Shown here in pieces: positions 13,627 to 20,270 of a stretch of DNA of 20,627 nucleotides; within the stretch, counting starts at the first letter, position 1; each line of letters opens with the position of its first letter. A program made the translations under genes and the position numbers. The stretch is from a virus: positions 1-20,627 of IMG/VR virus record IMGVR_UViG_3300044619_002061, one strand, 5' to 3'. A model generated the notes under the pieces. That model ran no database searches. It saw only the letters and a program-made list of their open reading frames with translations, and was not told the origin of the DNA.

Positions 13627-15485
13627 GCGAGATATGCCGGACGAGCTCCGACCGAGTAGCCCTGTCCGGTAGTGGAGGCGACGAGGACCGACGCACTAGT
13701 CGCCTGCATATCCGTGTCGTAGCCGAGCGACAACGGGGGCTGCACCTCGAGCGATGGGCTCCACCACGTACGGATCGAACTCGAAGTCGCGTAGCCGTTG
13801 CTCGTAGTGCCACCGCCGTCGTACGCGAGCAGCGTGCGCGTATAGACGCCCGTGAACGTTCGATTGCCGTTCTGGTCGATGGCCCCGAAGTTGGTCTTCC
13901 AATCATCCTCGAGGACCACGAATCCGGCAGGGATTGGCCTCATGATCCGGTTCGGGGGCTTGTTGATGCGCTTGATCTCCATGCGCTCGGTGATGACCAC
14001 CGACGGCTTCCCGTTCTGGAACACGAAGTCCGACCCTTCCGTGTAAAGCGTTTGCAGCCTGTGCATCCGGGTCTTGCTGTTCACGTGGGTGTGGCTGCTC
14101 GCTGCCTCGACGGTCTCGATCGGTCGCGTCGTCCCCTGCTCCGACCCACCCACCGCGATCGTCATCTTGTTCGCGAACGGCCCGACATTCATGACCGCGT
14201 TCACCGAAATGAGATCCGTCGCCGGGGCGATGATCGTGATGACCGGGGCGGCCGGAGAGACAGCAGTCTGCGTGAAGGCCTCGACGGCAGCGCGAGCGAT
14301 CTCGCTCGGGGCCGCAGTCTTGCCGCTCAGCGTGTTTCCCTCCCAGTGCGGATAAGCCCAGTAGGAGTTGGTAGGCGTGCCATACGGGTCGATGACCTGC
14401 GAGTTGGCGCGAGCCATCGTGAAGTTCTTGCCGATGTACTGCGCCATCGGGACGGCGATCGTGGTCGCCCCGGGAGTATTCAGTTCGATGGCAGTCGCAA
14501 GCGCCTCCGCTTCGAGCTCAAACCGGATCTTCGACCTCTTGAGCAACTGCATCTCCTGAACCACCATGCGGGAGATCAGGCATTGATCGAAGCGGATGCG
14601 CGACTGCGCGAGAACGACCGCACCCCAGATCAGGCGGCGTACATCCCCGTCAACGGGTCCTTCGAGCTCGCATTCGAACCGAACGATGGCGAGCGCAAGC
14701 GATGAGCGCTTTCTCTCGTACGAGTAGTCGGCGGTGCCTGCATACGCGCCGTCCGGCAACTGCACACGCGCTTGCGAGTCAACGATCTCGTAGGTCAGTG
14801 CGGTCCCGGCCTCGTTGACCGCAAAAGTCTGGGACTCCCTTCGCCAGATCTTCCCCTCCGGGATGATCGGCAGGCAGACGCGGCGGAACAGGTCTGCCCA
14901 CGCAGCGATGTCGTTCGTATACGCCAGCGTTCCGTCCTTCGCTGGCTCGAACTCCGTTCCGTTCGCGGAGATGTCGATCGACAGGGTTCCCCGGACGGTT
15001 CGAGTGATGAGTCCGCCTGCGTCCAGCGAGAATGACTGCGTCCAGCAGTGTGCGATCGGTGCGTATGTCTGAGTCGCAAGCCCCCCATACCAACTGCGCC
15101 GCTCCGTCACGTGCGCGGCGATGGTGAACGTTGCGACCGCCGCACGCACGCCAACGATCTCGGTCACGGACAGCGTCAGGAACGGGCCCTGCCGCGAGTC
15201 TTCGGGGATGTAGTAGAACTCCTCCCCCCCGATCTCGATCAGCACGTCTTCGATCTTGCCGGGGCCGTCGATGGAGACCGCTTGCAGGGCCTCGTACAGA
15301 TCGGGCGGCGTCTGCTCTCCGAACACGCACGTACCAGAGATCGTCAGGGCGATCTCCTGAATCGTTCGTCCGTCCGGCGCATACTCCGGACGCTCATTGA
15401 AGTCCGTGATCGTGCAGAATGGCAGCACATAGTTCCTGCCGTTGGACGAATACGTGATCGTGGCGTTTCCTGTCGGCATCGGCAT
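13623..15485 (-). CDS. Large tail/baseplate protein A, 620 aa (distal-tail candidate)
   Basis: Start overlaps the tape-measure stop (TGATG); a second ATG two codons later is possible. N-terminus GNATITYSSNGRNYVLPFCT then EIALTISGTCVFGE, with later GPFLTLSVTEIVGVRAAVAT and LSLDI-like strands, gives a beta-barrel/sandwich look. Residues about 265-330 contain a charged helical part (YERKRSSLALAIVRFECELE, RMVVQEMQLLKRSKIRFELE). The C-terminal third has IKRINKPPNRIMRPIPAGFV and a Ser/Thr/Gly-rich end. The location directly after the tape measure is where distal tail and hub proteins are usually coded. Homology is not recognised from motifs alone, so function is inferred from order and fold appearance. 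Confidence 0.68.
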   Translation of the reverse strand: MPMPTGNATITYSSNGRNYVLPFCTITDFNERPEYAPDGRTIQEIALTISGTCVFGEQTPPDLYEALQAVSIDGPGKIEDVLIEIGGEEFYYIPEDSRQGPFLTLSVTEIVGVRAAVATFTIAAHVTERRSWYGGLATQTYAPIAHCWTQSFSLDAGGLITRTVRGTLSIDISANGTEFEPAKDGTLAYTNDIAAWADLFRRVCLPIIPEGKIWRRESQTFAVNEAGTALTYEIVDSQARVQLPDGAYAGTADYSYERKRSSLALAIVRFECELEGPVDGDVRRLIWGAVVLAQSRIRFDQCLISRMVVQEMQLLKRSKIRFELEAEALATAIELNTPGATTIAVPMAQYIGKNFTMARANSQVIDPYGTPTNSYWAYPHWEGNTLSGKTAAPSEIARAAVEAFTQTAVSPAAPVITIIAPATDLISVNAVMNVGPFANKMTIAVGGSEQGTTRPIETVEAASSHTHVNSKTRMHRLQTLYTEGSDFVFQNGKPSVVITERMEIKRINKPPNRIMRPIPAGFVVLEDDWKTNFGAIDQNGNRTFTGVYTRTLLAYDGGGTTSNGYATSSSIRTWWSPSLEVQPPLSLGYDTDMQATSASVLVASTTGQGYSVGARPAYLA

Positions 15486-16507
15486 CAGATTGGTACTCCC
15501 ATGAACCGCAGGTCCTGCAGGAACGGCTGGTTGCTGTCCGAGATCTCGTCCTTGGACGTATTGCGCTTGATCTGCGACACGTCCCGGCCGATCTGGTCAA
15601 TGGTGTCTCCGGATGCCTCAAGCGCCTTGAACATCGCAGCCATCGCCGGATTGCCTGCCGCAAACATCTTCATCAGCGGATGGCTGTAGATGCCCTTCAC
15701 GAATCGGCCGATCATCGAGATCAACCCGCCCGGGCCTCCGATCGCCTGCATGATTCCCTCGATCCCCCGGATGAGGAAGTCAACGCCTCCGATCAGGGCC
15801 TTGGTCATGAGGATGACCAGCGGTCCGAAGTTGTGGGTGAGGCTGGTCTTCAGGCGCATGAACGCGGCGTCCAGAAGTGCCTGCGTCTGAACCTGCTTGC
15901 CGAGCAGAGCTCCGACTTCGGCGTTCGCTCGCAACTGCGCTTTCAGTTTCGTGAGCTGCGCGATTGCGTCTCCGAGCGCGATCTGCGGGCTGATGTCCCG
16001 GAGGGAATCAGTCAAGCCCTCCATGATCTCGCGAACCTTCTTGAGCGCCTGATACGCTACGTAGGCCGCAGATCCGATGGCAGCAATCGCAATCGCGACC
16101 GGGATGGCGATCTTCCCCAAGAACAGGAGTGACCGGGCCATCACTCCGCCGGGCCCAAGAAGACCCGCCGTGTGCCTGCCGATACCGTGCAACGCGCCTC
16201 CCCTCTGCATCGCCTTGCCGATCGCGCCATCCGGCCCCATGATCTTGGCCATGCTTGCCCGGAGGGACCCAAATGCCTGCCTCGTCGCGGATTCCGGAGA
16301 CAGAACGTCTCCGACGTTTCGGAGCGTCGGCTGTCGCAGGAACCCAGACACTTCGGAACCAGCGCGCAGGCGCTGCTCGTTGATCCCGAGCAGCCTGCTC
16401 ATCAGGCTGGTGGGCTTGGCCGCATCGGTCGGGCTGAACAACTCGCCGCCGCCGCCGCCGCCCTTCTCGTTGATGTTGATGTCGATTTGCCCGAGATCGG
16501 TTGCCAT
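15485..16507 (-). CDS. Short tail tape-measure protein candidate, 340 aa
   Basis: ATG at 16507, one base after the previous stop (an earlier ATG at 16531 would overlap by 23 bases). N-terminus has ININEKGGGGGGELF (six glycines from (GCC)n codons), then a helical, Arg/Ala-rich region, a strong membrane-like segment at about 126-153 (SLLFLGKIAIPVAIAIAAIG onward), a long helix with LTKLKAQLRANAEVGALLGK, and a second hydrophobic stretch at 230-260. Helix-rich make-up with internal hydrophobic segments and its place after the chaperone genes suit a tape measure, which sets tail length and helps DNA entry. It is short: by the usual 0.15 nm per residue, the tail would be about 50 nm. A tail-tip membrane protein with the real tape measure elsewhere is less likely. 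Confidence 0.7.
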   Translation of the reverse strand: MATDLGQIDININEKGGGGGGELFSPTDAAKPTSLMSRLLGINEQRLRAGSEVSGFLRQPTLRNVGDVLSPESATRQAFGSLRASMAKIMGPDGAIGKAMQRGGALHGIGRHTAGLLGPGGVMARSLLFLGKIAIPVAIAIAAIGSAAYVAYQALKKVREIMEGLTDSLRDISPQIALGDAIAQLTKLKAQLRANAEVGALLGKQVQTQALLDAAFMRLKTSLTHNFGPLVILMTKALIGGVDFLIRGIEGIMQAIGGPGGLISMIGRFVKGIYSHPLMKMFAAGNPAMAAMFKALEASGDTIDQIGRDVSQIKRNTSKDEISDSNQPFLQDLRFMGVPI

Positions 16508-16508
16508 C

Positions 16509-16961
16509 TCAGTACCCCCACTCCGGCGCATACGCGCACCCGAAAGTCTCGGTCGCTCGCATCCAGCCCTCGAGCTCCGAGACCGCTTCGACCGTTCCGC
16601 CGTTCCTCCACACCATCGGGATCGTGAGCGTGTTGTTCAGCCTGTTCCCGTTCAGGAGGATCCGGAGTCCCTCGACGAACTGCTCGACGCCGTCATCCCC
16701 GCCGATGCGGATGCTCGCCTGTGCCACGGGATCGAGGAGATTCCTCCACCACACCACGATGTCGATCGTGACCTCAACGAGCGCGGCACCGCTCTTGGGG
16801 TGCATCGCCGCATCCCCGCGAGGGATGATCTGGACGGCGTAAGGTGCCGTCACCGCCTCGTTCGGGCCTTCGGTGAGGTAGACCTGATCGCCCCACCCGC
16901 GCTGCGACATCCATGCGCGGATCTCGGACTGCAGTTCGTCCCAGACGGCGTTGCTGTTCAT
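16509..16961 (-). CDS. Tail terminator-like minor tail protein, 150 aa
   Basis: Overlaps the end of the frameshifted chaperone frame by four bases (ATGA). Begins MNSNAVWDELQSEIRAWMSQ, then RGWGDQVYLTEGPNEAV, YAVQIIPRGDAAMHPKSG and a long strand VEVTIDIVVWWRNLLDPVAQ. The order helix, 'Y-x-x-x-x-x-P' strand, SG-x-x-x-x-EV-x-x-I-x-(I/V)W strand recalls DUF3168/gpU-type tail terminators, which cap the tail tube and join the head. It also has VEGLRILLNGNRLNNTLTIP and a C-terminal strand with aromatic WGY. Its position behind the chaperone, not ahead of the tube, is unusual, so another minor tail role is possible. Confidence 0.6.
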   Translation of the reverse strand: MNSNAVWDELQSEIRAWMSQRGWGDQVYLTEGPNEAVTAPYAVQIIPRGDAAMHPKSGAALVEVTIDIVVWWRNLLDPVAQASIRIGGDDGVEQFVEGLRILLNGNRLNNTLTIPMVWRNGGTVEAVSELEGWMRATETFGCAYAPEWGY

Positions 16962-17466
16962 TGTGATGCCGCCCGGGCGTGCTGCGCCCTGATGCGTGCG
17001 GCGAATGCCAGAGACGCATCCCCGGTCGCGATATGGAGAACGTGCTCAAGCGTCTTCTCGTCCCCGAAGGCCGCGGAGATTCCCTGCATGAGGGATAGCG
17101 CGACTCGCGCCTCGATCATGGGGATGTTCAAGGCAAGTCCCATGGCGGTCGTCTCGTCGAACTCCGAGGGGAGGCGACCGTAGGCCGCCAAGAATCTGGC
17201 CGCTCCCCTCAGGCGTTTCCCGCCGAGAGCGCAGCGGTCGTCATCCTCTGGAAGAAGGCGAACAACTCCGCGTCGCTGCACTTGTTCGCGACCTCTGGAG
17301 TCCGGCTGCACTTTCGGATTGCCGCAACAGCCTGCTCGGGCGTAGGATTCTCCACGCCCTGCTTGTGCATCTCATACATCATCTCCGTCAACTGCACGGC
17401 CATCTGGCCATGCGACGTCTCGATGAGGAACAGGAGCGGATCTTCGGCTAGGGTGAGGTTTGGCAT
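16958..17466 (-). CDS. Tail assembly chaperone GT (-1 frameshift product)
   Basis: Predicted 169-residue product: 84 residues of G are read, the ribosome slips back one base on GGGAAAC (17221-17215), and translation continues in the -1 frame from CGC at 17215 to a TGA at 16958-16960. The T part (RLRGAARFLAAYGRLPSEFD, LNIPMIEARVALSLM, TLEHVLHIATGDASLAFAAR) is helical and has no usable start or ribosome site of its own near the junction; the open frame merely extends upstream inside G. In lambda, G and GT bind the tape measure and tail-tube subunits during tail assembly and are not in the virion. The gene sits between tube and tape-measure genes, exactly where this pair is expected. Confidence 0.82.
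17166..17221 (-). promoter_or_regulatory. Programmed -1 frameshift site (GGGAAAC plus stem)
   Basis: In the G frame the codons are gcG GGA AAC gcc TGA, giving a canonical X XXY YYZ heptamer (17221-17215) two codons ahead of the stop; lambda uses GGGAAAG at the same place. After a 4-base spacer, GAGGGGAG (17210-17203) pairs perfectly with CTCCCCTC (17173-17166), with two possible extra pairs (one wobble), a plausible stimulatory stem. The -1 frame is open for 85 more codons. Confidence 0.82.
17209..17466 (-). CDS. Tail assembly chaperone G, 85 aa
   Basis: ATG at 17466 shares its first base with the tail-tube stop (TAATG). Residues: MPNLTLAEDPLLFLIETSHG, then QMAVQLTEMMYEMHKQGV, PTPEQAVAAIRKCSRTPEV and a helix AELFAFFQRMTTAALSAGNA. 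It is a short, all-helical, acidic/Met-rich protein with the size and location of a lambda gpG-type chaperone, ending two codons after a slippery heptamer. The longer GT form shares the first 84 residues. The upstream part of the open frame (to 17748) lies inside the tube gene and is not protein-like. Main role: keep tape measure and tube subunits competent for tail assembly. Confidence 0.82.
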   Translation of the reverse strand: MPNLTLAEDPLLFLIETSHGQMAVQLTEMMYEMHKQGVENPTPEQAVAAIRKCSRTPEVANKCSDAELFAFFQRMTTAALSAGNA

Positions 17467-17963
17467 TACGTGATCGCAGCGTAGGTGCAGAGTTGGCCGT
17501 TGTTGTCCGGGATCGCACGGAACGTGATCGCGAGCCTCCGCTCCACGTTCCCGAAGTTGGAATCGCTCGTGTCGTTCATGAGGTAACAGCGGGTGAACGT
17601 GTAACCCGCCTGCGTCGCCTCGACCGGAGCGAGCTGCACTCCGAAGACCCGAGGGGTGGCGTTGTTGACCATCATCGTCCCGATGTCGGCCGTGAAGGCC
17701 GCTCCGCGCTGATGCGCCTGCAGCGCTTCCCAAATCTCGACATCCCACTTCACGAGCGTCACGGTGATGGTGGCGCTGATGCCCTGAAGGACGAGCTCCT
17801 CAGGAACCGCGCCGCTCGCGCTGGTCTTGATCTCGTGGATGTGATCCGTGATCGTCACGCTCGGCAGCGTGTCGTTGTCGGCCATTCCGAGATCGACGTA
17901 CGTGCCTGCGGTCGTCGCAACCTTCAGCATCGTAGGTCCGGAGACGGTGAATGATGTCGCCAT
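17466..17963 (-). CDS. Major tail tube protein
   Basis: 165 residues, starting with an ATG that overlaps the previous stop (TAATG). Beta-rich throughout: MATSFTVSGPTMLKVATTAG, YVDLGMADNDTLPSVTITDH, then ISATITVTLVKWDVEIWEAL, a long loop before RVFGVQLAPVEATQAGYTFT and a final RRLAITFRAIPDNNG strand. Size and the alternation of strands with one helix (KWDVEIWEALQAHQRG) match siphovirus tube subunits, which stack as hexamers around the tape measure. The immediate downstream gene is the G/GT chaperone pair, the usual order. No other tube candidate exists in the window. Confidence 0.78.
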   Translation of the reverse strand: MATSFTVSGPTMLKVATTAGTYVDLGMADNDTLPSVTITDHIHEIKTSASGAVPEELVLQGISATITVTLVKWDVEIWEALQAHQRGAAFTADIGTMMVNNATPRVFGVQLAPVEATQAGYTFTRCYLMNDTSDSNFGNVERRLAITFRAIPDNNGQLCTYAAIT

Positions 17964-18646
17964 TACGAGGCTCTGCCTTTCAGGATTTGTGCGAGCGCGA
18001 CCTTGATCGTCCGACCGATCTCGCCGAACTCAGCGTTCGTCGGGACGAGAAATGGCCGTGCGGGTACGGTAACACCGTTCCACGCCATTGTGAAGTCCTT
18101 GCCCCGGACGAGGTCTTCCGTTTCCGGGTTCGACCCCGTCTTGTGCTTTCGCTTGCCCTTCTTGGTCAGCGGGATGTAGTTCGGGCCGGAAGTCTTGAAC
18201 CCCTTCTCGTGGTAGATGCCGTACTGCTCGCCGCGCAGCACGACCGATACTTTCGTCGGCCCGGTGGCCTTTGCCTTGGCGCTGAGGGAGCGCAGCAGCC
18301 GCCCGGTGTCCCGCAGGGGCTGTCCGCCTGCCCGATATGACCGCCCCACCACGAGGTACTGCTTCAGTTTCGCCATGACGAAACGATGCCCGGTGCCGTC
18401 TTTGACCTTCTTCAAGCCCGGGACCTCCCGGGTGTCGAGGATGTCAGATTGGTTTCGGGGCTTCTTGAAAGTCCAGAACCGCCCCGTCATGTTCGCGAGA
18501 GGGGCGAACTGTGACTTCGTGCCAGATCGGCCACGGCCTGCCCCTTGCTCAATGTGCTGCTGCGCATAGGTCGCCACCGCCGCAGCGATTCCCTTCCGAA
18601 CCTCCGGGCGCTTCAGGGCCTTGGAGACTCGGCTTCCCCATCCCAT
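17963..18646 (-). CDS. Virion morphogenesis / tail completion protein (Mu gpG, P2 gpS-like)
   Basis: 227 residues from the ATG at 18646, two bases after the previous stop. The frame is open to 18715, but the extra residues lie inside the preceding gene. Helical basic start (SKALKRPEVRKGIAAAVATY), FAPLANMTGRFW, then PLRDTGRLLRSLSAKA, a strand VSVVLRGEQYGIYHEKG, FKTSGPNYIPLTKK and ARPFLVPTNAEFGEI. The 'L-x-DTGRL-x-x-S...Y-x-x-x-H-x-G...PARPF' pattern is typical of the phage virion-morphogenesis/HK97 gp10-like family, which finishes the head-tail junction. Its place between the connector and tube genes agrees. Confidence 0.84.
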   Translation of the reverse strand: MGWGSRVSKALKRPEVRKGIAAAVATYAQQHIEQGAGRGRSGTKSQFAPLANMTGRFWTFKKPRNQSDILDTREVPGLKKVKDGTGHRFVMAKLKQYLVVGRSYRAGGQPLRDTGRLLRSLSAKAKATGPTKVSVVLRGEQYGIYHEKGFKTSGPNYIPLTKKGKRKHKTGSNPETEDLVRGKDFTMAWNGVTVPARPFLVPTNAEFGEIGRTIKVALAQILKGRAS

Positions 18647-18648
18647 GG

Positions 18649-19137
18649 TCAGCCGGGATAGGTGCTGCCGCGCCGGAAGGGGAAGAACCCGCTGTTCGAC
18701 ACGGCGTTGTACCACGACAGGTTTGAGGTCGGGATCGCCTTGATCGTCGGCGTCCCGGCATCCACGTTCGACGCGACCCCGCCGAACAGCATCTTGCCGT
18801 CCCGGAGGCCCTCAAGCATGGAGTAGGTCTGCTTGATCCGCTGCTCGATGGCAGGGGTCAGCCGCGTGCCGCGCCTCTGGAACAGGAACTCCGTGGCGAG
18901 ATCCACGCACATGGTCACGAGCAGCGGGTCGTTCGCCGCGTCAAGCGCTGCGAGCTCCTCCTCGGAATACACCCCGCCCACACGGACGTAGGAGCGGATG
19001 ATCGCCGTGGCTCGGTCGAGCGCACTGGTCGTCATCGGGTTTGGTCCGGGCATCGGAACCCCCGCATCGCCGCACAACTCGGCGATGATGCGCTGATCGA
19101 GCGCGGCCTCCATGTCCTCGTACTCAGCGTAGGCCAT
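18649..19137 (-). CDS. Head-tail connector protein (Gp36/DUF1320-like)
   Basis: 162 residues; a GAGGG site lies ahead of the ATG at 19137. Begins MAYAEYEDMEAALDQRIIAE, then LDRATAIIRSYVRVGG, DPLLVTMCVDLATEFLFQRR, AIEQRIKQTYSMLEGLRDGK. This is the helical arrangement of the phage Gp36/DUF1320 family (start 'MAYA-x-x-x-D', central 'A-x-x-x-I-x-S-Y', hydrophobic helix with R at its end, then 'Y-x-x-x-x-x-L-x-x-(L/I)-x-x-G'), whose members close the head at the portal ring. The tail end (FFPFRRGSTYPG) is extended and may contact neighbours. It directly follows the capsid gene across a UUCG hairpin. Confidence 0.8.
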   Translation of the reverse strand: MAYAEYEDMEAALDQRIIAELCGDAGVPMPGPNPMTTSALDRATAIIRSYVRVGGVYSEEELAALDAANDPLLVTMCVDLATEFLFQRRGTRLTPAIEQRIKQTYSMLEGLRDGKMLFGGVASNVDAGTPTIKAIPTSNLSWYNAVSNSGFFPFRRGSTYPG

Positions 19138-19159
19138 TTGCCGCCCTCATGCGATGGGA

Positions 19160-19181
19160 GGGAGGGGCCGAAGCCCCTCCC
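19160..19181 (-). terminator. cUUCGg hairpin after the capsid gene
   Basis: The minus-strand RNA reads GGGAGGGGC-UUCG-GCCCCUCCC: a perfect 9-bp stem closed by the extra-stable C(UUCG)G tetraloop. It starts 24 bases after the capsid stop and is followed by UCCCAUC without a U-run, then by the next gene. It could partly terminate transcription or protect the 3' end of capsid mRNA, so that capsid is made in excess over downstream genes. Confidence 0.6.
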
Positions 19182-19204
19182 GCCCATGCATCTCCATGCT
19201 GCGA

Positions 19205-20242
19205 TCAGGTCAGCACGTCGCTGATGAGGTAGCCGCCGACAGGGGCGACCACCGCTGCCACCGAGTTGTCGATGACGCGGCCCTCGAGGCGACGGTTGAG
19301 CGGATCATTGAACTGCTCGACGGTCATGTCCTCGTACGCGAAGATCTGAATCGTGCTGAAGGACGAAGCGCCCTCCACGCCGACCAGACCGCCCGGACGG
19401 GACACGAACACGGCCGACTCTCCGTAGATGTACGAGGTCGACAGGGTCGCGCCCTTCTTGCTCGTGACGACCACGGAGTCGTCGACCACGACGTCGCCGA
19501 GGCCGAACAGGGTGGGCGGGATGCCCCAGCGCGAGAACGTGTCGCTGCCCTGATAGAACGACAGGGCGGCGGGGTAGTTCTTCACGTACTCCTTCGTCTC
19601 GGGCGCCTGCGAGATCGCCTGCGCCACGGTCGGGGAGATGACCATGATGAGCTGGTTGGGAGCGATCGCGCCGCCGCTCGACAGGCTGACCTGCCGCATG
19701 ACGGACTGGATCGACTTCTGGATGTTGCCCTCCGAGGCGGTCGTGCTGTTCCAGTACCCCGTCGCCGAGATCGGCGCCACGGTCGGGTTGGCCACCACGT
19801 TCGTGCCCCAGTTGCCCGAGGTCGTCAACACGCTCGCCGCACGGCTCGTGCGCGCCGTCATGGCGAGCTGGGCCTTGCTGCGGGCGTGCTGCGCAACCAC
19901 ATCCCAAGCGGCCTGATTCGCCGTCTCCTGCGGGATGTAGAACGGGAACGCGAAGCGCTGCGTGGCGTACTGCACGAAGTCGAACGCGTTCTGCTTGCCC
20001 GTCGGGCGGTCATTGCCCAGCGGCCACGCGAACTCGTTGTTGCTCGTCAGTCGGACATTGTCCGGCACGTCCTGACGGAGGTAGTAGCCCGTCATCTTCG
20101 TGACGGGAACGATCTGCGCGTAGCGCGAGAGAGCGAACGAGTTGACCGAGCGGGTGAACTCCACCTGCAGGGCACCCGTTGCGAGATCATTGGTGGACGG
20201 GACGTAAGTCGAGAGTCCACCACCGACAACAGTGAAAGCCAT
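19205..20242 (-). CDS. Major capsid protein
   Basis: 345 residues, about the length of lambda gpE. The ATG has a textbook AAGGAGG eight bases ahead. Sequence elements: N-terminal arm MAFTVVGGGLSTYVPS, then VPVTKMTGYYLRQDVPDNV, a helix IPQETANQAAWDVVAQHARS, ALAMTARTSRAASVLTTS-like helix-turn, LIMVISPTVAQAISQAPETK and a beta end GVEGASSFSTIQIFAYEDMT. Long spine-like helices with a central 'P-x-VA-x-A-I' segment and a final strand fit the HK97-like fold of tailed-phage capsids. Upstream is a decoration-like gene and downstream are connector genes, the standard order. Motif-level homology alone cannot place it in a named capsid subfamily. Confidence 0.82.
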   Translation of the reverse strand: MAFTVVGGGLSTYVPSTNDLATGALQVEFTRSVNSFALSRYAQIVPVTKMTGYYLRQDVPDNVRLTSNNEFAWPLGNDRPTGKQNAFDFVQYATQRFAFPFYIPQETANQAAWDVVAQHARSKAQLAMTARTSRAASVLTTSGNWGTNVVANPTVAPISATGYWNSTTASEGNIQKSIQSVMRQVSLSSGGAIAPNQLIMVISPTVAQAISQAPETKEYVKNYPAALSFYQGSDTFSRWGIPPTLFGLGDVVVDDSVVVTSKKGATLSTSYIYGESAVFVSRPGGLVGVEGASSFSTIQIFAYEDMTVEQFNDPLNRRLEGRVIDNSVAAVVAPVGGYLISDVLT

Positions 20243-20250
20243 GGTTCAGT

Positions 20251-20257
20251 CCTCCTT
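20251..20257 (-). promoter_or_regulatory. Strong ribosome binding site of the capsid gene
   Basis: AAGGAGG on the minus strand, eight bases before the ATG at 20242. It is one of the few full Shine-Dalgarno matches in the block, as expected for the most abundant virion protein, and it decides the start. Confidence 0.75.
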
Positions 20258-20270
20258 GTTGGGTGATGGC

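Noticed and set aside
16445-16459. (GCC)5 simple repeat as a phase-variable site
   Set aside because: It is a trinucleotide repeat that encodes six glycines in frame; length changes would not shift the frame, so it gives no on/off switching.
16958-17311. T part of the chaperone as a separate gene with its own start
   Set aside because: The upstream part lies inside G in another frame without a ribosome site, while a slippery heptamer and stem explain its expression as a fusion.
19154-20266. 370-codon plus-strand frame over the capsid gene
   Set aside because: Antisense to a well-supported capsid gene with a strong ribosome site; Arg/His/Asp-rich translation typical of a shadow frame.
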